64,000 nt of DNA from Dicaeum eximium. Lineage: Eukaryota; Chordata; Aves; Passeriformes; Dicaeidae. Below, piece after piece: positions 1 to 13,700 of the stretch (position 1 is its first letter; each line of letters begins with the position of its first letter). The translations under genes were made by a program, and so were the position numbers. The notes under the pieces are model-generated. The model had not been told where the DNA came from. It searched no databases and was given only the letters and a program-made list of their open reading frames with translations. The stretch covers positions 1-64,000 of the forward strand of contig VWZP01002663.1 in NCBI GenBank assembly GCA_013396995.1, read 5' to 3'.

Positions 1-590
1 TAATGAAGATATTAAATAACACTAGTCCCAATACAAATCCTTGTGGGACACTTGTCACTGATGTCCTCAATCACCTGTTTGTCCTCTATGTGCTTTAGCA
101 CAGCCTCTAGGAGGATCTATTCCATCATCTTCCCAGGCACAGAAGCAAGGCTGACAAGTCAGTAGCTCCTGGGGTACTCTTGCCCTGGGTGCCATGACTT
201 TTCAAATGTCATGGAGAGTGCCTTGGCAACTACATCAGCCAGTTCCCTCAGGATTCTGGGATGCATCTTGTCAGGTCCAAAAAGATTTAGGTAAGTTCCA
301 GTTCCTCAGGTGGTTGTGAACCTGATCTTGTCTTACAGTGGGTAGTACTTTGTTCTCGCAGTTATCTTCCTGTCATCCATCCATTTCAGAGGTGTGGGAA
401 GAGAGGATGCCTGTGAAGACTGAGGCAAAAATGTTGAGTACCTCAACCTTCTCTTCACTCACTGTTACCAGTTTTCCATTGTTACCAGCTGCATTATCAA
501 GGGTGAAGTTCTTTGACCTTCCTTTTCTTCTTAACATACCTGTAGAAGCCCTTCTTGTTATTTGCATTGTGTGTAAAGGTTTTAAATGTA
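1..590 (-). mobile_element. CR1 LINE fragment, antisense (ORF2 linker and start of RT)
   Basis: Read on the minus strand, this is the part of CR1 ORF2 between endonuclease and reverse transcriptase. Minus-strand codons around 373-567 give the CR1-typical pattern GNNGKLVTVSEEKVEVLN, FASVFTG and LSSHTS. The pieces towards position 1 continue into the early RT. The reading frame is broken, so this is an old copy. It continues beyond the left edge of the window. It sits in the SCAMP1 intron upstream of exon 1637-1714. Confidence 0.8.
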
Positions 591-1636
591 TCTCTCTTTA
601 AAGGGAATATGAATGTAAATATTTATAACTATACATTTATTTTCTTCTCAGTCTTTATCCAATTTGTTTTCTAATGTTGAACTAGACAGCTGAAAATGAG
701 AAAATATCTGTATCTAAAGATAATAGTTTTAAGTAAATAGTATAGATATATATAGCTTTTTTATGTTTGGTGTGCATATAGAAAATTATACATTTGTACG
801 TTATGTAAATATGAATGTAACTAACAGTATTGAATAAATGGATTTACTAATTTTCAAGAAAGCCTACCTTTCATCCATTGCTATATTCTGAAAATTCAAA
901 AACTTTAAGGCATAGAAACAATGTTATAGAACCAGGCATCATATGGACTAAGTATAGGTTTTTTCGAACTGAGTTGGTGTGGTCCATTGTGGTGGGCACT
1001 TCTGCTCTTCTGCAGAACAAAGCCTTCCTGTCATTAGCACAGAGAAATGTTTAATTCCTGAAATTGTTTTCTCAAGCTAAATCTTGAGCAGTCTTTCTTG
1101 CTGTATAATTAATTGAGATAGAAAAAAATTAAACTTTTTTCATTAATTTCACTAGTTCAGGTGGAAGCTGAATCAGAAGTGCTTTTGGCGTTATGGGACT
1201 CAGTTTCTTCAGCTTAATTTTTATGAAATGCTTTCTCTGTTCTTGATGGGGTTGGATGTGCTTCTGGGTAGGGAAGTCCGAGGGTTACAGAAACCTCTTT
1301 TCTTCCCTTGTGCTTTTCAAGTGTATAGGTGTGGAGTCTATGCCGGTCAACAGCAGGATAGAGGTTTTTTTTTTCCTTCTCTCTTTTTTTCCTTATAAAT
1401 CAAATATATGACAGATGGGGTTTCTGTTATACTGTGTAATCTAGGTTTATAAGAAGCTCAGAATGAAATGATGTTAGTTTGGAGATAAAGAAGTGGATGT
1501 TTACAGACTTTTTTAGTGAAAACAAACCTTTTTTACTTTGAAAGAAAATCTGACTTTTATAGGATATAATGATATGGGTATCGACTTTTTGATTATATGT
1601 ATGTGCACAGATTTACACAACTGTTTCCTCTTCTAG
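591..1636. other. SCAMP1 intron, nothing recognised
   Basis: AT-rich intronic sequence between a CR1 fragment and the first SCAMP1 exon in the window. It has poly-T tracts near 1365-1390 that may be part of the splice region. I see no exon for the missing SCAMP1 N-terminus here. Confidence 0.6.
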
Positions 1637-1714
1637 GATCCTTCTGTTACACAAGTGACAAGAAATGTTCCTCCAGGGCTTGATGAGTACAATCCGTTCT
1701 CTGATTCAAGAACA
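1637..1714 (+). CDS. SCAMP1: SCAMP1 coding exon, residues 20-45
   Basis: This exon is 26 whole codons, phase 0 at both ends. It is preceded by a pyrimidine-rich acceptor (cctcttctag) and followed by the donor gtaagc. It begins [14 protein letters not shown] and ends NPFSDSRT. The NPF at about residues 38-40 is the motif that binds EH-domain endocytic proteins. Another NPF is expected in the exon lying left of the window. Confidence 0.96.
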
Positions 1715-4700
1715 GTAAGCACATTTACTTCTTAATCATGCTGTTAATCTTTCATTTGTGAGGTTTTATATTCAGAATTGGGACTGATGTTGTAGAATGT
1801 ATAATGGGCTGGCTACAGGTAGTGGAAGATGTGGAAGAATAGATAGTTCCATTAAGTATGTGGAGGATGCATTGGCAAGGTTGATTTCAGAGAGCTTTGA
1901 TTTGTTAAGGAAGACTGACCCTCTGAAAGGGGACCAAGACAGAGCTGAGTTTTTTTCCTGTTTTTACTAACTTCTTGTTCCTGTTTTTACAGACTTCTGA
2001 TAGTCTGTCCTTGAGGTGTTCTGCATTTCACTAGCTTTGGAGCTTGTGAGTGGGGCACGTTTACCTAGGGTTTTGCTCTTGCTTTCTGTTTCACTTAATA
2101 AAAACACTGTTCAGAATAAGGAAAACATTGTGTTTAAATAATGGTCCACAGGCTTTGAATAGTGGTGCAGTAGTGAAAGGAAAATTAATGTCAGAGAAAC
2201 AGTTGTTTTACGCCTCTAATTTATATAGTTTCAACAGACCTTATGCTTTTCTTTTCCATTGTGGGGAGGAATACAAGAAATAGGATAGTAAATTCATACT
2301 GTAACTGCATTTTTCAGTGGCGACTTTTGATAGTGAAGGTCTTGTACAACATTATCAAAATGTGTGGCTGGTTATTGTCTGTCAGTATAATTTATAAACG
2401 TTGAAATACTGTATTTTTAAAATGCAGTCTTATTTTTTATGACAAATCTGGTAGTGCTGTTAGGGAGTGTTTATATTAGTGCAGTGCTATGGATGGAGCA
2501 ACAGAATTCACTCGTGAGAGAGAAGGAGCTTATGTTAATTGATATAAACCAGCATTTTAACAAAGTTGCATAGCAAATGCAAATGTGGTAGTGAAGTGGT
2601 TTGACAAGATTCGATGGCGAGGTACATTTGATTACTACCCAGAGGACATGGTCAGAAAAAACTGTCAAGAAGGCCTTCCTGTTCAGTCGTGAGGTTCAGA
2701 AAGGGCCCCATTGCATTCTGGACTCCTTCCTGAGGGGGGGTTTTGCTCTGTTTGGATCCAGATTTTGTCAGTGATATACATCTGAAGGACTACATGTGCA
2801 CAATCAGTCCTTTCTGTCACTTAGCTGAGATTTCAAAGTTTAATGTTGATTACTGAAAATCTGTTGTGGCAAGAATTTCTCTGCCTCGAGGAGTAATGCT
2901 GATCTCATGTATGTACCTTTTTGTACAATGTACCTACTCAGGGGGAGTTTCTGGTGTGCAGCCCATTGCTGTGTGAGAGAGCTCAAGGGGCCCTGGGCTG
3001 TGCACTATTTATGAAGTAAGATGATTGATTTATGGTCATATTTGCATACCAATTACAGAAGTTAGTTTCTTCCAAATTTGGCTCAAGTCAAATCTTTATT
3101 AGCACTGTGGTTAGGTGGGTGCATTGCTCAGATCAGCCCTTGGGTACTCTTATCTGTCTCCCCCAAAACCTACTTAAGAGCTGGATGCAGTTTTCATGAC
3201 CAGATGGATGCATTACAACTGTCAACTTGAGCAAGATCGTGGGAAATAGTGCAGGCAGGGAGAGCAGACTCTCATACCAATGCAACAGTAAGGTTTCATA
3301 CCGTTTTAAAATTCTCTGTGGAGTAAGCTTGGTTTTGGGTATGCCTTGGATCAGCTGTTTAATGCAGAATATTTACAGCTAGCAACAATCTTAAGGAAGT
3401 ATCCAAAATTATTTTCTCCTAGGCCACAATATCAGGAATTATGTTAGATTTTGTTTTGTGAAGCTTGAAGACTTTCAAATTTGCTTTGTATTGACCATAA
3501 GTCATAAAGAAAAGTAGACCGTGTTTTAAAAAAAATATAATCTCAAGCTGCTGACTTTTTTTATTACGTCTGTACTTATTTCAACATATAGCTTTGTGGA
3601 AAAAGGAGAATGGAAGCATATGGCTAAGATTATCTGGCTTTGAACAGTCAGATGTATATAAAAAATTCTAATTGTTTGTTAGAGATGTTACTCAAAAAGC
3701 GAGGAGGATGAAGGAGGTCTAAGACAATGATCAGATCTATGATGCACTGTTATTCAGTTAATAATCTACATCATGTTTACGGATTGTTAAAAATTGTCCA
3801 CTGAACGAACAATTCTCTGCAGAGGTAAAGAACTTCCACAGGTTTTCTTGACAAGGGCAAGACTGAAAAAATAAAGCTAAGGGTGGAGTAATAATCAATC
3901 TTTACGTGTTACTCCCCTTCCTCTCTATCTTGTGGATGCTGAACATATGAGTATTTAATCTGTAATTATATGCATTTGAAGAAATGTACCTATGTACCTG
4001 AGGATGTACTCAAAATTCCAGGTGCTCACCTCTCTTTTCCTAACAGCTTTGTATGCAAGAGAAGAGCATGCTATGTGTGTACAAAGAAATACGTGCAACA
4101 GGAGTAATTGAAGAGACATTGGAAGAGAATGCCTTTATAGACTAGATGAACAGAGCTATGTAGAGGCAGGGTCTGTGAATTTTAGACTTGGAGTAATACC
4201 CAAATGTCTGTCTCTATCCCTGTCTGATGTTCATCAGATAGGGATGGAAATCACTCTTATGTTTTGTGTGCTGCTCAGAGCAAAAGCATCCAAGTAGTTT
4301 TGGTGGGAATTAATTTCCAGATTTATAGTGGTTGTAGCAAGATGGTATCTTGCAGACTCTAGAATTAAGAAAGTGTTCAGTTTTGATCCTTGCTGTAAAA
4401 AAAAAGGGCTGGAGAGGATCCAGAGAAGGGCCACCAAGACAATCAAAAGCCTAGGAAGCCTGACATGTGAGGAATGACTAAGAAACTGTGTTCAGCTTTG
4501 AGAAATGAAGTCTTAGGGAAGACCTTAATTCCATATTCCAGCCTCTAAAAGGTGGCTACAGAGTAGATGTACGCTCCATTTTTACAAGAAGTCACGTGAG
4601 AAAGATAGGAGGTGATGGGTGAAAATTACTGCTGGGGACATTAAATTGGACACGAGAGGAAAATATTTCACGAGAACAACTGATTAACAGCTTGCCTAGA

Positions 4701-7700
4701 CTGATCTCTCCAGGGAAGTGTTGGATTCTGCAGCCTTCAGATTGAGCTGGACAGAGTGCTAGACCATTTTGTTTAGACCATGCTTTTGCCAAGAAAGGTT
4801 GGATTAGATGGTCCTTGAGGTCTCCTTCCATCCTGGTGTTTGTGATTCTTTCCCCATTCTCTCCAAATGGAGGTTAATGAAGTATGCTAGCGTGCAAAAA
4901 TATTTCTCCTTTTCAAATCTAGATGGATTTCAGTGGATGATTATTCTGTGAGAAAGTGATTTCAAACTGAATACTAGTATTTGTTATATTATGTCGGTTG
5001 TGCTCCCTTTGTCAATTGAAATACTTCCTACCAGTCTTTTTTGGATACAGGATGGGACGGGGGAAAAAAAGTAAATCCTGCTTTTTCTCCTTATTTTGTT
5101 TACTTGCTTCTGGTGTTTTAATGCCTCGACATTTTTTTATATCCTTCACCTTCAGTGGTAGGAGGGTAACATGTAAGACATACGGAGAAGAGCAAGTAGG
5201 CATGGGAGATTTTAGGTTGCATATGTCACCACCTTAGTATCTAACATGAGAAATCAGTTTTGTTAGGGTTTTTTTTTCCTTTATGTTTATCAGATTTCAA
5301 AATTCATCTCTTTTTTTTTTTTTTGTTAAACAACAAAAAAAATTAGGGAATGGTGTAAATGTAATATTAAATATCCTTGGCTGGTTTTCAGTGGTTTTGT
5401 CTCCAGCTCCAACAGTCACCATGGAGATTACATTGTATCTTTTGTCATGTTTCTGGAGATCAGCAATGAAAATTAGATTATACAATTAGTATTTCTGCTT
5501 CAGTATTTAATGAAATTATGTTAAAGAAAGCTTTTAATCTCTTCCTGCTTCTAAGTTCTGAACTTCTCTGAGCACTCTTTGTATATAGCTAAGCCTATAT
5601 ACCCATATATGCCTATATACCCATGTATACATATACATAATAATGCATATAGCAACCAATTTCAAATTGCTGCATTAAAAAATTGAGAAAAAATAATTAG
5701 TGGAATTGGATTTTCTGTTGTTTTTTTCAAGAGATTTATTTCAATGGACTTCTTTTTGTCCAGCAAATTCCTGGGTAGCTCCCTATCCTTCCATCTTGTA
5801 TCTAATCACAGCAGAAAAACACAAATGCCTGTAAGAAACCAAACTGATCATCCACTTGTGGCTTCTTCTGGAAGTTTTAACCTGTCCCCAGTAAATAAAC
5901 TTCACCTGTATGAGTAAATCAACTCAAAAGAGAGCTTCTTTTGAACACCTATCTTCAGTCAGCTGTTGAAAACAAGTTTAGTTAGATGAATTTTTAAAAC
6001 TGTATTCTGATTGTTTTTAAACTGACTGCTGCTGAAACCTTAGGCTGCAAACTACAAACTTTCACTTTGGGCAGTTGAACTGTTACTGAATTTTGTGAAG
6101 GGAGCCTCTAAGACAAGTGCAAACTGAAAGATTAAGAAGCTGCAAATGTCATCCGAAGCTGCAATCTGTCCAGATAAAAACAGCTACACATAAATAATTC
6201 TGTAAAGAACCAATAGCCCCTACATCAAAAACCATATGGGACCAAAAGGCATATGCAGGGTGCATAAAGAACATGTAGAGAATGAGTTAATAGGTTGTGA
6301 AGGTATAGAAGCCCAGGGACTTCTTTGCTCTAGGGTCTCTCAGGAGGCATCCAGCTCAAGCTGTCTTTCAGGTACTGGAAGGTACTATAAGGTCTTCCCA
6401 GAGCCTTCTCTTCTCCAGGCTGAGCAAACCCAACTCTCCCAGCCTGTCCTCACAGGAGAGGTGTCCCATTCCTCTGATCATCTTAGTGTCCTTCCTCTGA
6501 ACTCACTATGTCCATGGTTGTCTTAGTCTGAGGGCCCCAGAGCTGGATGCAGTAATCCAGTTAGGATGTCGTGAGAGGAGGGGCAGAATTGCTTCCCCTG
6601 GCATGACCGAGAAGCTTAACCATGGCTTCTGGTTAAGCTGTTTTGGATGCAGCCCAGGTTGTGAGCACAATGCTAGAGCTTAAAAGTATACTGATACAAT
6701 AAATACAGGACTTCTCACTTCTAGGAAAATCCCACACTGTACAGCTGTTTTGCAGGGTTTTTTGTTAAGCATTATTTTGGGAGCTAAATGATTTTCCAAG
6801 GCAATTGAATACTTCTGTTTGTTTCATTGTAAGTAGCTGTGGGATTCTTTTTGCTTCTCAGCTTTGATAAGGGTTGTAAAAATAAGTACTTTAGTTTGGC
6901 AGGAAGACTTAGAGCAAACTGAGTTTAAAAAACATGATGGTAATTTTTAAAAGAGCCATCTTTTATGAGCTCAGAAGCAAGCCATTTCAAAATACTGTAA
7001 TTCAAGGGAGTGAATCAGAAGGCCAACTTGGCTAGGCATATTTTTCTAGAACTTAAATAAAAATGGGAGGTTTTGGACATTGAAAGCAAGGACAGATGGC
7101 ACAGGCGGGCTGCAGAGATACTATTTGCCATTGCAGCGAGGAGATTTGTGTGGTTAAAGCTTGATGAGCATCCAAGCTGGACAGCACTATGGTGGATGAC
7201 AAAATGGCCTTTTGAAAAGGTCAACAGCAAGAGGATGTTCAGAGATAATACTGGTCTGTTACTTGATGAGGTCAGTAACCTCACAATTAGGGGTGTGGAC
7301 AGAGCAGAGATGTTCTATGCCTTTTTTACCTCTATCTGTAACACCACTGATGGACCAGGGACCCTTGTAGTCCTGTGACTTGAAGGCTTTGTAAACTCTG
7401 AAGTTTTTCAAGATTTATTGATGCAGCTGAATGCACATAAGTCAATGGGGCCTGATTGAATTCATCCCAGTGTACTGAAAGAGCTGGCTGATCATATCGT
7501 GTGTCCTCTCCATGTTATTTTTCAATGGTCATGGAGTCTGGAAAGGTGCCAGTTGACTGGAAGCTGCTAAATGTTGTCTCAGTTTTCAAGAAGTCTGAGA
7601 AGGAAGACTTAGGTAATTAAAGGTCAAAAAGTTTCACTCCAGTGCCTGGTAAAATTATGGGGAAGGTTATTTTGTGAGCAGGGGAAAAACATTTGAGAGA

Positions 7701-10700
7701 CAATGCAGCCATTAGTCAGAGCCAGAATTGGTCCATGAGGAGAAAGTCCTGCATAATCAACTTTAGCTGGGAGTTGGACTCCATGATCGTTACAGGTCCC
7801 TTTCAACTTGAAATGCTCTATGATCATGATGCTTTCTTCACTAGGTTCTTCATCTACCATAGATAATTTATAATACCTGTGCCTGTTGTGCATTGTTGTG
7901 ATCTTTGAATAGTAACCTGGAAAAACACATCAAAGCCATATTGAACTTCCAGCATTTAAGATTGTTTTGATCACTACAACTTTGTTTCCCTGTGCACGCA
8001 GTATGAAGCTAAGTATGAAAACACATAGTAGTATCAAAAACAAGCACTTTTTTCTGTACTTCATGAAAGACATACTACTATATTTCAGCAACAGTGTGTA
8101 TCCTCTGAATACAATTGCTGAAATGCAACTTTTGCTGGGATTATATTCTTAACACATGTATTAACCTAGAAGGAATTCTGGAGTGATACTTAGGAAAAAT
8201 TGGTGAAATAATCAAGTAATAGATTATGGATCTTGAATTTGAAAGTTTCATATGTTGCATTACTTCTCTAGTTAGCCAGGTGACATAAGCCTTTGTTAAG
8301 TAGAAGGCTCTGGAAGACATTATTAATAAATTGCATTGTGTTTCAGAGTATGAATAGATGACTCTTAAATGCTGCAATTCTCTGAAACAGTTACTGGCTG
8401 TATTAATATTCATGTCTGAACAAAATTAAAATTCCATTTACTTTTTCCACATACTTACTGAATTCCTAAAATTCTTTGACTGTTAATTGAAAGTAGTGTA
8501 AGATAACCTGCACCACAGAACTCAGTTGATGTCTTTTTCTAAAGACTGTAAATATTGCAAGCAGCATATCAAATTTTCAGTTTATATGAGTAGCACTTCC
8601 TTTAAACCATCTAAATTGGTTCTCACAGATATAATGAAAAGAAGTTTATTATAATAGGAAAATGTTTCCCTATAATTGTCTTTTGTTTCCTTAGCCTCCT
8701 CCAGGAAATGTGAGAATGACTCATGTACCCAGTACCCAGCCAGCAATAATGAAACCAACAGAAGAACCATCTTCCTACACACAAATAGCAAAGGTGTGTC
8801 TGCAACTTCTAGACACTATGTTCCTTTTAATAATAATTATTTGAATATGCTTCTGGAATAATGTATTTTGTAAGTATTGCTTTCCAAATCAAAATTAATA
8901 TGGTCTTTAAATAATTGATAATATGTGAATTTGTGTTACATTGGGTCAGTCTTCATAAATGGAGATGCTTAATTATAGTGAAAAGACTTGGAATATTTAT
9001 GCCATGTTCATACTTATTGTTAATATCTGGTGATACTTGTTTCATTCAGGAGCATGCCTTGGCCCAGGCAGAACTGCTAAAGCGTCAAGAAGAACTGGAA
9101 AGAAAAGCAGCTGAACTAGATCGCAGAGAAAGGGAAATGCAGAGTCTCAATCAGCAAGGAGGTATGCATGAAAAATATACTTTAAATTTCAGAAATGTCA
9201 CTTTCCCTTAGAAACTTTTAATTTTACAGTGACATTGTGAAGCAGATTGAAGAGGGATCTTTGTAATGTCTTCAGGAAAAGGAAGTTTATTCACCGTATG
9301 CATCTTCTCAAGGGAGATAAACTGCGCTGTCCTTTCAGATTTTCAGTGAAAAGATTTTAAATGTGTCCTCTCTAGCATGTTATTCTCTTCTATCTATTAT
9401 TCCTTTCTATTTTTATTCTAGATTAGTATATGAGTAATACTACTGAATAAAAATGGAGCATTTTGAGATGGAGTAAAACTACCTTCTTAAAGTAACATCT
9501 CTTTGATTTCTCATTTATCAGTATTTACAGCTGTATGAGAACTTTTCTGGTTTGAAACATCTTGTTTTGTTTGCTGTGTTACAAACATATATTCTACACA
9601 AATAGCAGAAAGATCTATTCTGGTATTAATCTTTTATTAGATTTTTTGTGTGCCACTAACTCTGTGCTGTGCAAAATCAGCAGTTTTTTAACAGCAATTT
9701 CACATGTGTAAGAAGATTTACATCCTCTTAACTGGAGATGCTTTGCTACAAGTACATCTGTGGGAATATTCCTTTTCAAAAGGAAGAACTCCAGACTGAA
9801 GTTAAAAAAATCCCCAAAACTCAACAAAGCAAACCACTGTAAGGTTGAACTTATCTGGTCATTTCACTTTTATCTACAGTTCTGTTTTATTTTCATGCAT
9901 GCTAGTCTTTTTCTGAATATGCAGTATTACAATTCCAGATTGCATAATTCCTTAGTAATTCAAGTTGTCAGGGGATTTTGTAGAAGAGAATAAAATATTT
10001 TCAGTTGGAAGGGACATACAGTGAATCACAGAATAGTAATTGGAATAGAGTTGGAAGGAGACTCTGGAGATCATCTTGTCCAAGGGAGGGTCACCTTGGA
10101 GCAGGTGATACAGGAACAGGAGTGCATCCAGGTGGGTTTTGAAGGTCTCCAGAGAGGGACACTCCACAAAGCCTGTTCCAGTGCTCTCAATGTAAAAAAG
10201 TTCTTCCTCATGTTGAGTGCAACTTCTTGTGTTTTAGTGTATGCCATTGCTTCTTGTCCAGTATCTGGGCACCTCTGAAAAGTCTGGCACCATCTTCTTG
10301 GCAGCCACTTATGAGAAATGTATATGCATTGATGAGATCCCCTCTCAGTCTTCTCTTCTTTAGTCTAAACAGGCCCAGCTCTCTCAGTCTCTCCTTGTAA
10401 GAGAGATGCTCCAGACCCCTCATCATCTTTGTGCCCTTTGCTGGACACACTCCAGGAGCTCCTTGTCTCTCTGGTACTGAGGAGTCCAGAACTGGACACA
10501 GCACTCCAGATGTGGCCTCACCAAGGCCCAATGGAGAAGGAGGATCAGCTCCCTTGACGTGCTGGCCACACTCTTCCCAGTGCAGCCCAGGATCCCACTG
10601 GGCCTCCTGGCCACAAGGGCTCATTGTCACCTTGTGATGCACCAGGACCCCCAGGTCCTTCTCGGCAGAGCTGCTCTGTAGTGGGGCAGCCCCAGCCTGT

Positions 10701-13700
10701 GCTGGTGCCTGGGTTATTCCTGCCCAGGGGCAGGACCCTGCACTTGCCCTTGTTGAACCTCACCAGGGTTCTCTCTGTCCAACTCTCCAGCCCACCAAGG
10801 CCCAGCTGAAAGGCAGCAGAGCCTTCAGGTGTATCAGCCACTCCCCCAGTTTGTATCATCAGCAAACCTGCTGGGGGTACCTTGGATCCCTGCATCCAGG
10901 CCAGTGATAAACCAGTTGAGTGAGACTGGACCCAGTATTGATCCCTGGGGAGCACCACTGACCACAGGCCTCCAACTGGATTCTGCTGCCCTGATCCTGA
11001 CCCTCTGAGCTCTGCCATTCAGCCGGTCCTTGCTCCACTCCACTGTCCATTCATCTGAACCACGTTTCCTGTGCTTACCTATGAGGATGTTATGGGAGAC
11101 AGTGCCCAAAGCCTTGCTGAAGTGGAGGCAGAGAGCAACCACTGCTCTGCCCTCATCTGCCTATCCTGCCCTGCCATCACAGCAGGCTGTCAGATTGGTC
11201 AGGCATGATCTCCCCTTGGGAAACCCTGCTGACTGCTCCTGATGACCTTCTTTCTTCTGCATGCTTGGTGATGACCTCCAGAACGTTCTGTTCCATCACC
11301 TTTCCAGGGATGGAGGTGAGGCTGACTGGCTAGTAGTTTCCTGGATCCCCCTCCTTCTTGCCAGTTTTGAAGAAGGGAGTAACATTGGCTTTCCTTCAGT
11401 CATCAGGCCCTATTCCTGTTTTCTATGAATTTTCAAAGATGGTGGAGAGTGGCTTAGCCACAGCATCTGCCAGCTCCCTCAGCACCTGTGGGTGCGTCTC
11501 ATCAGGGCCTGTGGATTTATGTGTGTTAGAAGTCTGCACAGTTGATCTCTAGACAAACCCTTTATGACTGGGGGAAATCTTCTCTTCTCCAGTCTTCCTC
11601 TTCTTGCCCCAAGGTCTGAGACTCCTGAGGGCTAGCCTAAGCAGTTAACACTGAAGGAACGAAGGCATTCAGTAATTCTGTCTTCTCTCTGTCTTCCTTC
11701 AGTAGGATACCTGCCTGATTCAGCAATGACCCCACACTTTCCCTAGTTTTTGTTTTGCTGCCAATGTACTTGTAGAAGCCCTGCTTGTTGTCCTTGATAT
11801 CATTTGACAGCTTGCAAGTGGGCCTCGGCTTTTCTCGTTTCATCCCTGCATATTCTGATGATGTTCCTGTAGTCCTCCCATATGCTCCTTTTCCCACATC
11901 CCATAAATTTCTTTCTTGCATTTAAAATTTACCAGAAGCTCTGTGCTTATCCATACAAGTCTCTTGCCCCCTCTTCCTGATTACTTGCTCATGGGAATGC
12001 ACTGGACTTCAAGTCCAGTGACCAATTGACCAACTTTCTTGGACCCTCTTCTTTAACCCATGAGAATACTGCTAAGCAGCTCTTTGAAGAGGCTGAAGTT
12101 AGCTCTCTGGAAGTTCAGGGTTCTAGTCCTGATTGCTGCTTTACCTCCTGTACACAGGATCTTGAGTTCCACCATCTTGTGGTTGCTAAGCCAAGGCTGG
12201 CCTCAGCCTTCACATCCTCAACCAGTCTCTCCTGGTTTGATTGTTATCTTGGTTTAGAGATAAATTTTAGAAGAAAATGCTCTGGAATGAGCATTTCCTC
12301 TAAAGAGAAGGGCTTCAGTAATCCATTTTTGCCTATGAGAAATGAATACCAGTGGATGAAAGTGAAAAAACCTGTTTATAAATGAAGCATGGTGCCCACA
12401 AGTCATAGAAAAAAGAAAAGATTGAATAAATGCTAGATATTGAAATTTTAGAACCTTACCCCCCAGCCCATACCTGGAGGCTTTGAAGGGAAAAAATGGT
12501 GGCTGGCCCTTTTTTCTCAGGGAAGGGGAAAAAGGAGTTCACCCACAACTCAGGCAAAACAGATAAGAACCTGTTCAACTTCTGGTGTCCTCCTCACAGC
12601 AGATGAAGTTAGTGGATTTTGGTGTTCTTTCTCTTGTTGGCTCAGTCTTTTTTCCCTGAGGTCTTGTGCTCAGAGCAGCCCTCTGCTGGTCCACCGTCTG
12701 GGCAATTTGGATCTCCAACCAAAGATGCAGCAGAAACAGTTCAAGAAAAAAACCCAAAAGGCTGCTGAAAGGATTCTGCAGCCTCCAGGCCAGGGAAAAG
12801 GAAGAAAAAAAAATTTGTGCTTAAGCTAACAAAAATTAATCTAGTGAAAGCAAAAATGTAATGTCCTGGTCCGCACCACAGATGCACGCTCCGGAGAGAA
12901 GCTTTGAGTAAAATCCATGCAGGAGCCCAAGCTTCCCTGCCCCTCCTCCTCATTTATCTTAAAGCTACTGCAGCCATTTCTGGGAATAAAGCAGATGATT
13001 AGAGAATAGAGTATCATCATAAAATTGCCCCAAGACAATCATACAGCAACACATCTTTCTTCATTGGCTCTTACACTGCGTGCATCAAAAAATTGTCTTC
13101 AGTGATCTTTAGGAATTTCCTGGGCCATGTGTGCTGGGCCATGTTGTCTTGCAAACAAATACCAGTTGAAGTCCTCAGGAGAACCAGGGCCTTTGACCAT
13201 TAGGCTATTGCCAGCTGTCCATAGAAAGCCTCATCAACTTCCTTCTGCTCATCAGGTGGCCTGTAAGTAAGCACCCACAACAGTATCACCCATATTAGCC
13301 TATCCCTTAATTCTCACCCATAAACTGTCAACTTATTTGTCTGCCCCTGAATAGAGCTTGATACCATTCAATTGCTTATAGAAGCACAACTTCAGTTGCT
13401 CATTGAAGAACAACTCCACCACCTTGCCTCTCTGACCTGTCCTTTTTAAAAAATTCACAGCCATGCATGACATTATTCCAGTCAGGTGAGCTATCCTACC
13501 ATATCTCTGTAACTGCAATGAGATAATGGCCTTGTGACTACAGATAGATTTCCAGTTGTTCTTGTTTATTCCCCATGCTGCTGTGTGTTTGTGTACTGGC
13601 ACTTCAGAGAGGTAATAAAGCATCCAGATTCCCTAGATGGGGTGTAAGAGGATTCATTATAACCATGAGCACCCTTGATGTCATTAGCCCTGTGATTCTC

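Larger units (their letters stand above)
1715..8694. other. SCAMP1 intron of about 7 kb
   Basis: This intron contains an LTR-like stretch (about 2480-3300), a sense CR1 tail (about 4370-4853), an antisense CR1 tail (about 6345-6665) and an internally deleted sense CR1 (about 7073-7885). The rest (1715-2480, 3300-4370, 4853-6345, 7885-8694) is AT-rich. It holds a short imperfect TATATACCCATATATGCC-like repeat near 5585-5640 and poly-T at 5312-5325. No gene is seen. Confidence 0.7.

Noticed and set aside
591..1636. Search for the missing SCAMP1 N-terminal exon (NPFADP motif)
   Set aside because: No frame with this motif and splice sites was seen, so the exon is assumed to lie left of the window.
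10545..11018. 157-codon minus-strand frame as a host gene
   Set aside because: It lies in the wrong frame across the CR1 reverse transcriptase and gives no family pattern, while the neighbouring frame carries the RT box FADDT.
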